Assembly (NCBI GenBank): GCA_016794025.1
Contig: JAEUKX010000031.1
Location: 1-64,000, forward strand
Direction of reading: 5' to 3'
DNA length: 64,000 bases
Source of the DNA: Rhodospirillales bacterium
GTDB taxonomy: Bacteria; Pseudomonadota; Alphaproteobacteria; CACIAM-22H2
Shown here: one piece after another, positions 1 to 7,475 of the stretch
Layout of the letters: each line of letters begins with the position of its first letter
How positions within the stretch are numbered: the stretch's first letter is position 1
The notes under the pieces: model-generated
What the model was told of the DNA's origin: nothing
Databases searched by the model: none
The model's input: the letters and a program-made list of their open reading frames with translations, nothing else
Position numbers and translations under genes: made by a program

Positions 1-1
1 C

Positions 2-1327
2 GCCCCGCTCAAGGGCACGATCGGCGTTCCGGGCGACAAGTCGATCTCGCACCGCTCGCTGATGCTGGGCGGCCTCGCGGTGGGCGAGACGGTCGTCCAC
101 GGCCTGCTGGAGGGCGAGGACGTGCTGCGCACGGCCGCCGCCATGCGCGCGATGGGGGCCGAGATTTCCAAGGACGAGAAGACGGGGATCTGGCGCGCGC
201 GCGGGCGCGGCGTGGGTGCCCTTGCCGAACCCGCCGACGTGCTCGACCTCGGCAACGCCGGAACCGGGGCCCGCCTGCTGATGGGCCTGATCGCGGCCCA
301 CCCCATCGTCGCCGTGTTCACGGGCGACGCCTCGCTGCGCCGCCGGCCGATGGGCCGCGTCACGCAGCCGCTGGAAAAGATGGGGGCGAAATTCGTCGCG
401 CGCGGCCGGGCCGACGGCAAGGTGCTGCTGCCGCTGACCGTGATCGGCGCCAGCGACCCCATCGCCATCGAATACGCCGTCCCCGTCCCCTCGGCGCAGG
501 TGAAGAGTGCCGTGCTGCTCGCCGGTCTCAACACGCCGGGCACGACGGTCGTGGTGGAAAAGGAAGCCACGCGCGACCACACCGAACTGATGTTCCGCCA
601 TTTCGGCGCCGACATCGACGTGACCGACACGGGCCACGGCACGCGCATCGCGCTGAAAGGCCAGCCCGAGCTGACGGGCCGCGAAGTGCGCGTGCCCGGC
701 GATCCGTCGTCGGCGGCGTTCGCGCTCGTCGCGGGCCTGATCGTGCCCGGTTCGGAAGTGACGGTGCGCAACGTGGGTCTCAACGTGCGGCGCACCGGCC
801 TTTACCAGACGCTGCGCGAGATGGGTGCGACGCTCGACATCGGCAACGCGTCCACGCAGGCGGGCGAGCCGGTCGGCGACATTTCCGTGCGCTTCACGAA
901 GCTGAAGGGCGTGGACGTGCCGGCCGCACGCGCGCCCTCGATGATCGACGAGTACCCGATCCTCGCCGTCGCCGCGTCGTGCGCCAAGGGGCGCACGGTC
1001 ATGCGCGGCCTCAACGAACTGCGTGTGAAAGAAAGCGACCGGCTTTCGGCCATCGCGCGCGGGCTTGCGGCGTGCGGCGTGTCGGCCACGATCGACGGCG
1101 ACGACCTGATCGTCGAAGGCAACGACGGCCCGCCGCCCGGCATGGCGGCCGGTGCCGCCGGGATCGCCACGCATCTCGATCATCGCATCGCGATGAGCTT
1201 CCTCGTGATGGGCCTTGCCGCAGCCAAGCCGGTCACGGTCGACGATATCGGCGCCATCGCGACGAGCTTCCCCGGCTTCATCGATCTGGTGCGCGGGCTG
1301 GGCGGCCAGGTCGACGTCGCGCGATGA
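2..1327 (+). CDS. aroA: 3-phosphoshikimate 1-carboxyvinyltransferase (EPSP synthase), 5' end cut by window
   Basis: This enzyme transfers enolpyruvate from PEP to shikimate-3-phosphate, the sixth step of the cytoplasmic shikimate pathway. The frame is open from base 2 and begins inside the N-terminal [10 protein letters not shown] substrate-binding motif, so only a short N-terminal piece is missing. Other family marks are [25 protein letters not shown], the RVKESDRL loop and DHRIAMSF near the C-terminus. The [13 protein letters not shown] and ESDRL wording resembles class II (CP4-like) enzymes. The residue after GNA is Gly, however, whereas CP4 has the Ala linked to glyphosate tolerance. The stop overlaps the cmk start (ATGA), so the two are translationally coupled. 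Identification is firm; class assignment is inference. Confidence 0.97.
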   Translation, partial: APLKGTIGVPGDKSISHRSLMLGGLAVGETVVHGLLEGEDVLRTAAAMRAMGAEISKDEKTGIWRARGRGVGALAEPADVLDLGNAGTGARLLMGLIAAHPIVAVFTGDASLRRRPMGRVTQPLEKMGAKFVARGRADGKVLLPLTVIGASDPIAIEYAVPVPSAQVKSAVLLAGLNTPGTTVVVEKEATRDHTELMFRHFGADIDVTDTGHGTRIALKGQPELTGREVRVPGDPSSAAFALVAGLIVPGSEVTVRNVGLNVRRTGLYQTLREMGATLDIGNASTQAGEPVGDISVRFTKLKGVDVPAARAPSMIDEYPILAVAASCAKGRTVMRGLNELRVKESDRLSAIARGLAACGVSATIDGDDLIVEGNDGPPPGMAAGAAGIATHLDHRIAMSFLVMGLAAAKPVTVDDIGAIATSFPGFIDLVRGLGGQVDVAR

Positions 1328-1941
1328 TCGTCGCCCTCGACGGGCCGGCGGCGGCCGGCAAGGGCACGCTCGCCAAGCGGCTCGCCGCCCATTTCGGCGT
1401 GCCGCATCTCGACACCGGCGCCCTCTACCGGGCGGTCGCCTCGCGCTCGATGCGCACCGGCGAGACGCCAGAAGCCGCCGCCGCCACGTTCCGGATCGAG
1501 GATATGGACGCGCCGGACCTGCGCAGCGGGGCCGTCGGGGCGCATGCCTCGAAGGTGGCCGTGATCCCGGCCGTGCGCGCCGCCCTGTTGGAATTCCAGC
1601 GCAATTTCGCCCGCCGGCCGGGCGGGGCGGTGCTCGACGGGCGCGATATCGGCACGGTCGTCTGCCCGTGGCCGGAAACCGTGAAGATCTACGTGACCGC
1701 GAGCCCCGAGGCGCGCGCCAAGCGCCGATTTAATGAATTGCTCGCCCGCGGCGAAACCCCTATATATGCCGCCGTTTTCGCCGATCTGGCGGAACGCGAC
1801 AGGCGGGACAGCGAACGTGCCGAAGCCCCCCTGAAGCCGGCTCCCGATGCCGACGTGCTCGACACGTCCGATCTCGATCCCGACGCAGCGTTCCGGATGG
1901 CTCTCGGCCTCATCTCGGCGAAGACACGCGGACGGGGATAG
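1324..1941 (+). CDS. cmk: (d)CMP kinase
   Basis: This 205-residue cytidylate kinase phosphorylates CMP and dCMP to the diphosphates in the cytoplasm. The P-loop GPAAAGKGT lies at about residues 7-15. It is followed by the CMP-binding [11 protein letters not shown] segment and later [12 protein letters not shown] and the lid-region arginines ([13 protein letters not shown]). The start ATG at 1324 overlaps the aroA stop as ATGA. Length is slightly under the usual 215-230 residues. aroA-cmk-rpsA is a widespread gene order, which supports the call. Confidence 0.96.
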   Translation: MIVALDGPAAAGKGTLAKRLAAHFGVPHLDTGALYRAVASRSMRTGETPEAAAATFRIEDMDAPDLRSGAVGAHASKVAVIPAVRAALLEFQRNFARRPGGAVLDGRDIGTVVCPWPETVKIYVTASPEARAKRRFNELLARGETPIYAAVFADLAERDRRDSERAEAPLKPAPDADVLDTSDLDPDAAFRMALGLISAKTRGRG

Positions 1942-2032
1942 TCCCCGCCCCGCGAACTCCAGCCCCGGCGTCGGCCGAAGGCATTCCGCCTTACGGACGT
2001 CCGGCTGTTGTCACGAGAGAGGAACTATCTGA

Positions 2033-3760
2033 ATGGCGAAGGCATCCAGTCTGGCCCGCGCGTCGAACGCGCCGGCGAGCGGCGAGAATTTTGCGGCTCT
2101 GCTCGAAGAGTCGCTCGGCGCAGGCGGTTCGTTCGACGGCCGCGTCGTCAAGGGCACGGTCATCTCGATCGAGGGCGATTTCGCCATCATCGACGTGGGC
2201 CTCAAGTCGGAAGGCCGCGTGGCCCTCAAGGAATTCGGCACGGCGGGCACGCCCGTCGAGCTCAAGGCCGGCGACACGGTCGACGTGTTCGTCGAGCGCA
2301 TGGAAGACAAGCACGGCGAAGCCTCGCTGTCGCGCGACAAGGCGAAGCGCGAAGAAGCCTGGGGCGCGCTGGACAAGAACTTCAAGGACAACGCGCGCGT
2401 CACCGGCGTCATCTTCGGGCGCGTCAAGGGCGGCTTCACGGTCGATCTCGGCGGTGCGGTCGCGTTCCTTCCCGGCAGCCAGGTCGACATCCGCCCCGTG
2501 CGCGACATCACTCCGCTGATGGGCACGCCGCAGCCCTTCCAGATCCTCAAGATGGACCGCTCGCGCGGCAACATCGTCGTCTCGCGCCGCGCCGTGCTCG
2601 AAGAGACGCGCGCCGAACAGCGTTCGGAACTGGTCGCCTCGCTGAAGGAAGGCCAGGTGCTCGAAGGCGTCGTCAAGAACATCACGGACTACGGCGCGTT
2701 CGTCGATCTCGGCGGCGTGGACGGCCTGCTGCACGTCACCGACATCGCCTGGAAGCGCATAAACCATCCGTCGGAAGCGCTCTCGATCGGCCAGCACGTC
2801 AAGGTGCAGGTCATCCGCTTCAACGCCGAGACGCAGCGCATCTCGCTCGGCATGAAGCAGCTCGAGGCCGATCCGTGGGAAGGCGTTGCCGCCAAGTATC
2901 CGGCGAACGCCCGCTTCAAGGGTCGCGTGACCAACATCACGGACTACGGCGCGTTCGTCGAACTGGAGCCGGGCATCGAAGGCCTGGTCCACGTCTCGGA
3001 AATGAGCTGGACCAAGAAGAACGTCCACCCGGGCAAGATCGTCTCGACCTCGCAGGAAGTCGAAGTGATGGTGCTCGACGTCGACAGCGCCAAGCGCCGC
3101 ATCTCGCTCGGCCTCAAGCAGTGCATGGACAACCCCTGGGACGTGTTCAAGACGAAGTTCCAGGCCGGCACCGAGCTGGAAGGCGAGGTCAAGAACATCA
3201 CCGAGTTCGGCCTGTTCGTCGGCCTGCCCGGCGACATCGACGGCATGGTGCACCTGTCCGACATCGACTGGGAGAAGTCCGGCGAGGAGGCCATCAAGGC
3301 CTACAAGAAGGGCGACAAGGTCAAGGTCAAGGTGCTCGACGTCGACGTGGAGAAGGAACGCATCTCGCTGGGCATCAAGCAGCTCTCCAGCGATCCGTTC
3401 GAATCGGCCGTCTCGGGCTTCAAGAAGGGCGACGTCGTCACCGGCACGGTCTCGGCCGTGCAGGACAACGGCATCGAGCTGACGCTGGCCGAGGGCGTGA
3501 CGGGGTTCATCCGCAAGTCGGACCTGAGCCGCGACCGCGCCGAGCAGCGCCCCGAGCGCTACGCCGTGGGCGAGAAGGTCGACGCCAAGATCACCCAGCT
3601 CGACCGCACGAGCCGCAAGATCCAGCTCTCGGTCAAGGCGCGCGAGATCGAGGAAGACAAGGAAGCCATGCAGCAGTTCGGGTCCTCGGACTCGGGCGCC
3701 TCGCTCGGCGACATCCTGGGTGCGGCCCTCAAGCGCAAGGCGGAGAAGGAGGGCGAGTAA
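2033..3760 (+). CDS. rpsA: 30S ribosomal protein S1
   Basis: S1 is the large RNA-binding protein of the 30S subunit that helps recruit mRNAs. The 575-residue product carries six S1 (OB-fold) repeats. They begin near residues 40 (GTVISIEGDFAIIDVG), 125, 210, 295, 382 and 469, and several end in the RISLG-type strand. The start is preceded by GAGAGAGGAAC at a good Shine-Dalgarno distance. A 91-nt gap separates it from cmk, and that gap contains a small CGGACGTCCG palindrome. The gene ends at a strong intrinsic terminator, so cmk-rpsA transcription stops before sppA. Confidence 0.98.
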   Translation: MAKASSLARASNAPASGENFAALLEESLGAGGSFDGRVVKGTVISIEGDFAIIDVGLKSEGRVALKEFGTAGTPVELKAGDTVDVFVERMEDKHGEASLSRDKAKREEAWGALDKNFKDNARVTGVIFGRVKGGFTVDLGGAVAFLPGSQVDIRPVRDITPLMGTPQPFQILKMDRSRGNIVVSRRAVLEETRAEQRSELVASLKEGQVLEGVVKNITDYGAFVDLGGVDGLLHVTDIAWKRINHPSEALSIGQHVKVQVIRFNAETQRISLGMKQLEADPWEGVAAKYPANARFKGRVTNITDYGAFVELEPGIEGLVHVSEMSWTKKNVHPGKIVSTSQEVEVMVLDVDSAKRRISLGLKQCMDNPWDVFKTKFQAGTELEGEVKNITEFGLFVGLPGDIDGMVHLSDIDWEKSGEEAIKAYKKGDKVKVKVLDVDVEKERISLGIKQLSSDPFESAVSGFKKGDVVTGTVSAVQDNGIELTLAEGVTGFIRKSDLSRDRAEQRPERYAVGEKVDAKITQLDRTSRKIQLSVKAREIEEDKEAMQQFGSSDSGASLGDILGAALKRKAEKEGE

Positions 3761-3790
3761 TCGCGCTTCCATCCTCGCCCAAAACGGACG

Positions 3791-3825
3791 AGGGGCGGGT
3801 CGAAAGACCCGCCCCTTTTTCTTTT
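3791..3825 (+). terminator. Rho-independent terminator of rpsA
   Basis: A perfect 10-bp GC-rich stem, GGGGCGGGTC (3792-3801) with GACCCGCCCC (3806-3815), closes a GAAA tetraloop and is extended by an A-T pair. It is followed immediately by TTTTTCTTTT. It lies 31 nt after the rpsA stop and reads in the rpsA direction. Confidence 0.95.
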
Positions 3826-3835
3826 CGAAACACAA

Positions 3836-3936
3836 GGTCGTCACCCCCGGGCTTGGCCCGGGGGTCCGCGATCTGAACGCCGTACTCCGCAATCGAAGTC
3901 GTGGATGCCCGGGTCACGCCCGGACATGACGAACAG
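3836..3936. repeat. Alphaproteobacterial intergenic palindromic repeat
   Basis: This is a roughly 100-nt element built from two GC-rich inverted repeats. The first is CCCCCGGGC-TTG-GCCCGGGGG (3844-3864). The second is CCGGG-TCACG-CCCGG (3909-3923). They flank a spacer with CGAAGTCGTGGATGC. Read on the minus strand it contains the CATGTCCGGGCGTGACCCGG wording typical of dispersed repeats between genes in Rhizobiales and Rhodospirillales. It sits between the rpsA terminator and sppA. Only one copy is visible here, so the dispersed nature is taken from general knowledge. Confidence 0.75.
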
Positions 3937-3995
3937 GATTGGAGAATGGGGCGACGCTTGTTCGTATCGCCACACGGCCCTAGATTGTCGCCCGC

Positions 3996-4922
3996 ATGGA
4001 CGATCCCGAACTCCTCGCCGAACGCCGCCGGCTCAAGCGCTCGCGCAGCTTCTGGCGCACGGCCTGCGTGCTCGCCGTCGCCGGCGCCATCGCCTTCGTC
4101 GCCGGCCGCAGCGGCCTTGCCACGCGCTTCACGCCCTACGTGGCCGAACTCCGGCTCTCCGGCGTCATCGTCGACGACAGCGACCTCATCGAGGCGCTCG
4201 AGGATGCGATGGACCACGACGCCGCCAAGGCGCTGGTCGTGCGCATCGACAGCCCCGGCGGCACGGTCGTGGGCGGCGAGAGCTTCTTTCGCGCCGTGCG
4301 CAAGGTGGCCGAGGTCAAGCCCGTCGTCGCGGTGATGGGCGAGGTCGCGGCCTCGGGCGGCTACATGGTGGCTATCGCCGCCGACCATATCGTGGCGCGC
4401 GAGGGCACGATCACCGGCTCGATCGGCGTCATCCTGCAGACGACGGATGTCACGGGCCTGCTCGACAAGCTCGGCATCGGGGCCGAGGCCATCAAGTCCG
4501 CGCCGCTCAAGGCCGTGCCCTCCCCGCTCGAGCCGCTGACCGATGCCGGACGCGCCGCCACCAAGGCGCTGGTCGACGACATGTTCGACATGTTCGTGGG
4601 CATGGTGGCCGACCGGCGCGGGATGGGCCGCGCGCAGGCTCTGGCGCTGGCGGACGGACGGGTTTTCACGGGCCGGCAGGCCAAGGCCAACGGGCTGATC
4701 GACGCGCTGGGCGGCATCGATGAGGCGCGCGAATGGCTGGCCGGCAAGGGCGTCGCGGAGGGCCTTCCGCTCAAGGAAATAAGGGTCTGGAAGGACGAAG
4801 ACCTGCTCGGCGGGGTCGTCCATGCGGCCGTCCGGGCGGCATTTGGAAAAACCTATCTGCCCGAAAGGCTTAGGCTTGACGGCCTCGTGGCCGTCTGGCA
4901 CCCTGATCTCCGTTTCCGCTAA
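3996..4922 (+). CDS. sppA: Signal peptide peptidase SppA, short form
   Basis: This membrane-anchored serine protease cleaves leftover signal peptides and other membrane peptides. The 308-residue protein has a basic N-terminus, one membrane segment (about residues 21-38) and a single peptidase S49 domain. The expected Ser-Lys dyad is visible: Ser120 in GEVAASGGY and Lys172 in [11 protein letters not shown]. The 52-residue spacing equals that of Bacillus SppA. It is the short one-domain form, not the double-length E. coli type. It follows the intergenic repeat and precedes ihfB by 29 nt, so sppA-ihfB-lapA may be one transcript. No strong Shine-Dalgarno is seen before the chosen ATG. Confidence 0.94.
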   Translation: MDDPELLAERRRLKRSRSFWRTACVLAVAGAIAFVAGRSGLATRFTPYVAELRLSGVIVDDSDLIEALEDAMDHDAAKALVVRIDSPGGTVVGGESFFRAVRKVAEVKPVVAVMGEVAASGGYMVAIAADHIVAREGTITGSIGVILQTTDVTGLLDKLGIGAEAIKSAPLKAVPSPLEPLTDAGRAATKALVDDMFDMFVGMVADRRGMGRAQALALADGRVFTGRQAKANGLIDALGGIDEAREWLAGKGVAEGLPLKEIRVWKDEDLLGGVVHAAVRAAFGKTYLPERLRLDGLVAVWHPDLRFR

Positions 4923-4951
4923 CGATATCAAGCGCTAGGGGTGTTTGGCCA

Positions 4952-5248
4952 ATGACCAAGTCCGAACTGATCTTGCGGCTGGCCGAGCTCAACCCGCATC
5001 TCTACCAGCGCGACGTCGAGCGGATCGTCACGACGGTGTTTGACGAAATCACGGCGGCACTGGCCCGCGGCCATCGCGTGGAACTGCGCGGTTTCGGCGC
5101 ATTTTCGGTCAAGCGCCGGGGTGCGCGCACGGGCCGCAACCCGCGCACGGGTGCGGCGGTCGACGTTACAGAAAAATTCATCCCGTTCTTCAAGACGGGC
5201 AAGGAACTTCGCGAAAAGCTGAACGACGGCAACAAGTCGTCCGGCTGA
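4952..5248 (+). CDS. ihfB: Integration host factor beta subunit
   Basis: This 98-residue DNA-bending protein of the HU/IHF family pairs with IHF-alpha to make sharp bends at regulatory and recombination sites. Diagnostic parts are the N-terminal MTKSELI helix, the [14 protein letters not shown] core and the GRNPRTG tip, whose proline (about residue 64) intercalates into DNA. Proximity to rpsA is the classical position of ihfB. The start ATG lies 29 nt after sppA. Confidence 0.96.
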   Translation: MTKSELILRLAELNPHLYQRDVERIVTTVFDEITAALARGHRVELRGFGAFSVKRRGARTGRNPRTGAAVDVTEKFIPFFKTGKELREKLNDGNKSSG

Positions 5249-5256
5249 GGCCGGGC

Positions 5257-5598
5257 GTGCGGGTCGTTTACTGGATATTCGCGGGACTGCTGGCCGCGCT
5301 GGCCGGCCTGTTCGCGCTCGCCAACCGCGCGGACGTGACGATCGATTTCTGGCCTGTCGGGCCCTCCTTCGCGATGCCTGTCTTCGTGGCGCTTGTCGGC
5401 GCGCTCTATCTTGGCTTCGCGCTGGGCGCCCTCGTCGCGTGGCTCGCACAAGGCCGCACGCGCCGCCGCGCGCGCGAGGCCGTGCGCCGCGCCGCCGCGC
5501 TTGAGCGCGAACTGGCGCAGGTGCGCGGCGCGGCCGTTGCGCCTGCGGCGCCATCCGCGCCCCCTGCCCCGGCCCTTCCGCCGGCCCCCCCGATCTAG
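5257..5598 (+). CDS. LapA-domain (DUF1049) inner-membrane protein
   Basis: The 113-residue protein starts at a GTG. It has two hydrophobic segments (about residues 4-22 and 38-64) separated by a short DVTIDFWPVG loop, the layout of LapA/DUF1049 proteins often found beside ihfB. A basic stretch and a short coiled coil with alternating Arg, Ala and Glu follow, then an Ala-Pro-rich tail. In E. coli the relatives LapA and LapB act in LPS assembly. No LapB-like TPR protein follows here, so a role in envelope assembly is inference only. Confidence 0.8.
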   Translation: MRVVYWIFAGLLAALAGLFALANRADVTIDFWPVGPSFAMPVFVALVGALYLGFALGALVAWLAQGRTRRRAREAVRRAAALERELAQVRGAAVAPAAPSAPPAPALPPAPPI

Positions 5599-5606
5599 CG
5601 GCCGCA

Positions 5607-6572
5607 ATGCGCGCCCCCCCGTCCGGCGGCATGCGCGTCATCGGCGCAAGCGAAGTCGAGAACATCCTCGAACCCGTCCCGCTGGTGGAGGCGCTGCGCA
5701 ACGCCTTCCGCAAGGGCGCCGAAGTGCCGCTGCGCCACCGCCACACGCTGGAGGTGCCGGGCGCCGATCCGGCCTCGCTGCTGCTGATGCCGGCCTGGCA
5801 GGCGGGCAAGTATTGCGGCGTCAAGATCGTGACGGTCTTCCCGTCGAACGGCGCGCAGGGGCTGCCCGCGGTGACGGCGAGCTATATCCTGCTGAGCGCC
5901 CGCACGGGCATGCCGCTGGCCTTCATCGACGGACACATGCTGACGCTGAAGCGCACGGCCGCCGCATCGGCGCTGGCGGCCAAGTACCTCTCGCGGCCCG
6001 ACGCCGACAAGCTGCTGATGGTCGGGACAGGCGCACTGGCCCCGCACATGATCCTTGCCCATGCCAGCGTGCGGCCCATCCGCGAACTCGTCGTGTGGGG
6101 GCGCGATCCGAAGAAGGCCCAGGCGCTCGCCCGGAATTTCGACGGAAGACGCCTCAAGGCGCGCGCGGCGTCGAGCCTTGCCGAAGCCGTGGCCTGGGCC
6201 GACACGATCAGCTGCGCCACCCTGTCGAAGGAACCGCTGGTGCGCGGCGAATGGCTGCGGCCCGGCCAGCATGTCGACCTCGTGGGCGGGTTCACGCCGG
6301 ACATGCGCGAGGCGGATGACGCCGCCATCGCCCGCGCGCGCGTCTATGTCGACACCTATGCCGGCGCGCTCAAGGAAGCGGGCGACATCGTCCAGCCGCT
6401 TGCCAACGGCACGATCGAGGAAAAGCAGATCGCCGGCGACCTGGCCGAGTTGTCGCAGGGGCGGGCGGCCGGGCGGTCGTTCCACAACCAGATCACGCTG
6501 TTCAAATCGGTCGGAACGGCCATCGAAGATCTTGCGGCCGCCGAGTACGTCTTCGAGGCCGGGCGGCGCTAG
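5607..6572 (+). CDS. Ornithine cyclodeaminase / mu-crystallin family protein
   Basis: The 321-residue protein belongs to the NAD(P)-dependent family that includes ornithine cyclodeaminase, alanine dehydrogenase (archaeal), delta1-pyrroline-2-carboxylate reductase and mu-crystallin. It shows the substrate-side GxKIVTVFPSN and LPAVTASYIL segments, the TLKRTAAASALAAKYL helix, a Rossmann fold starting GTGALAPHMILAHA (near residue 137), and the C-terminal VFKSVG-like segment (TLFKSVGTAIED). The exact substrate cannot be read from sequence. An in-frame ATG at 5631 (MRVIGASEV) is an equally plausible start. The gene follows the lapA-like gene by 8 nt. Confidence 0.85.
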   Translation: MRAPPSGGMRVIGASEVENILEPVPLVEALRNAFRKGAEVPLRHRHTLEVPGADPASLLLMPAWQAGKYCGVKIVTVFPSNGAQGLPAVTASYILLSARTGMPLAFIDGHMLTLKRTAAASALAAKYLSRPDADKLLMVGTGALAPHMILAHASVRPIRELVVWGRDPKKAQALARNFDGRRLKARAASSLAEAVAWADTISCATLSKEPLVRGEWLRPGQHVDLVGGFTPDMREADDAAIARARVYVDTYAGALKEAGDIVQPLANGTIEEKQIAGDLAELSQGRAAGRSFHNQITLFKSVGTAIEDLAAAEYVFEAGRR

Positions 6573-6620
6573 CATGCCCGCCCCCCGCAATTGGCCCTTG
6601 ACGAACGTCCATTCCGCGCT

Positions 6621-6649
6621 TTGCGAGTCGCTGGGGACTTTGTTATAGT
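6621..6649 (+). promoter_or_regulatory. Candidate sigma-70 promoter for the cold-shock gene
   Basis: TTGCGA (6621-6626) and TATAGT (6644-6649) are separated by exactly 17 nt, a good match to the housekeeping consensus in an otherwise GC-rich stretch. Transcription would begin near 6656. That gives a leader of about 165 nt before the cold-shock gene, a length common for cspA-type genes. No start site has been mapped; this is pattern recognition. Confidence 0.5.
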
Positions 6650-6675
6650 TAACCTCGGCGTGGTAGGTCCCGCGC

Positions 6676-6837
6676 GTGGTGCCATGGTCTTTCAATACGC
6701 AGCTCTTCTTCGACTTGTTCGACAAGAAGCAGCCGTCGAGAAACCCGAAGCCCCTCGCATCCGGGTCGCCTGCCGCAGGGGACAACGACGTCGGCAAGAC
6801 GCGACAAGGCGAGGACGGTAGACATGCCTTCGGGTGA
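6676..6837 (+). CDS. Candidate 53-residue leader ORF upstream of and overlapping the cold-shock gene
   Basis: This short ORF opens with GTG GTG (6676 or 6679), has a weak AGGT ribosome site 7 nt upstream, and stops 14 nt inside the cold-shock gene in another frame. The product begins VPWSFNTQLFFDLFDKKQP and then becomes polar (NPKPLASGSPAAGDND). About three quarters of its codons end in G or C, less than neighbouring genes. The FFDLFDKK part looks protein-like, but it is also the site of a CTTGT-TCG-ACAAG hairpin, so the region may instead be a structured leader RNA. Function is unknown. If translated, its stop-start overlap could couple translation to the csp gene. Confidence 0.4.
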   Translation: MVPWSFNTQLFFDLFDKKQPSRNPKPLASGSPAAGDNDVGKTRQGEDGRHAFG

Positions 6838-7471
6838 CGGCAGCACGATGCGGGCCACGGTGAAGTGGTTCAACAGCGCCAAGGGATTCGGGTTCGTGAC
6901 ACCCTCAGACGGATCGCCCGAGGCTTTCCTCCATCTTTCGGCGCTGAAGCAGGCGGGCTACGAGTCCGTCGGCGAAGGCGCGAACGTGACGGTCGAGATC
7001 GGGTCCAGCCCGAAGGGCCGCCAGGTCTTGCGCGTACTCGAGGTCGACAACTCGACCGCCCAGCCCTCCGCACCGCGCCAGCGCACGCCCTATGGCGATC
7101 GCGGCGACCGCGGTGACCGCGGCGGCGATCGCGGCGGCTGGGGTGGCGGCGGCGGCGGTGACCGCGGCGGCTGGGGCGGCGGTGGCGGCGGCGGCGGTGA
7201 CCGCGGCGGCTACCAGGCGCCCGTCGATCTTTCCAACGCCGAGAACATGGACGGCGTCGTGAAGTGGTTCTCCGGCCTCAAGGGCTACGGCTTCGTCCAG
7301 CCCAATGGCGGCGGCAAGGACGTGTTCGTGCATATCACGGTGCTGCGCAACGCCGGGCTGCAGAGCCTGGCGCCCGGCCAGCCCGTGCGCATGAAGGTCG
7401 TCACGGCCCGCAAGGGACCCGAGGCGGTCACGGTCGAACTGAACGGCCCCGTGGGGGCACCGCCGGCCTGA
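6824..7471 (+). CDS. Cold-shock protein with two CSDs joined by an RGG/Gly-rich linker
   Basis: The 215-residue protein has an N-terminal cold-shock domain (about residues 9-75) with RNP1 KGFGFV. A linker (about 85-135) is made of GDRGG and WGGGGGG repeats, and a second cold-shock domain (about 143-210) carries RNP1 KGYGFV. Such proteins bind single-stranded RNA and DNA and relieve RNA structure in the cytoplasm. Double-CSD proteins are common in alphaproteobacteria, but the long RGG-like linker is unusual and resembles RNA-binding linkers of eukaryotic glycine-rich proteins. The long leader suggests post-transcriptional, temperature-related control. MPSGDG is taken as the start; ATG at 6848 (MRATVKWF) is the alternative. 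Confidence 0.93.
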   Translation: MPSGDGSTMRATVKWFNSAKGFGFVTPSDGSPEAFLHLSALKQAGYESVGEGANVTVEIGSSPKGRQVLRVLEVDNSTAQPSAPRQRTPYGDRGDRGDRGGDRGGWGGGGGGDRGGWGGGGGGGGDRGGYQAPVDLSNAENMDGVVKWFSGLKGYGFVQPNGGGKDVFVHITVLRNAGLQSLAPGQPVRMKVVTARKGPEAVTVELNGPVGAPPA

Positions 7472-7475
7472 TCCT

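Noticed and set aside
1991-3892. 633-residue minus-strand frame opposite rpsA
   Set aside because: It is an antisense shadow of GC-rich rpsA, Arg/Asp/Leu-rich with no domain and no conserved motif.
5595-6797. 400-residue minus-strand frame reaching the csp leader
   Set aside because: Mostly antisense of the ornithine cyclodeaminase-family gene; only its first part covers the leader, where the plus-strand ORF and RNA structure explain the signal better.
6591-6821. 76-residue plus-strand frame in the csp leader
   Set aside because: Arg-rich, no ribosome site, begins before the likely promoter, and is weaker than the 6676-6837 frame.
7086-7215. Repeated GACCGCGGCGG units as a possible CRISPR or minisatellite
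   Set aside because: They lie in frame within the cold-shock linker, lack spacers and are explained as coding repeats.
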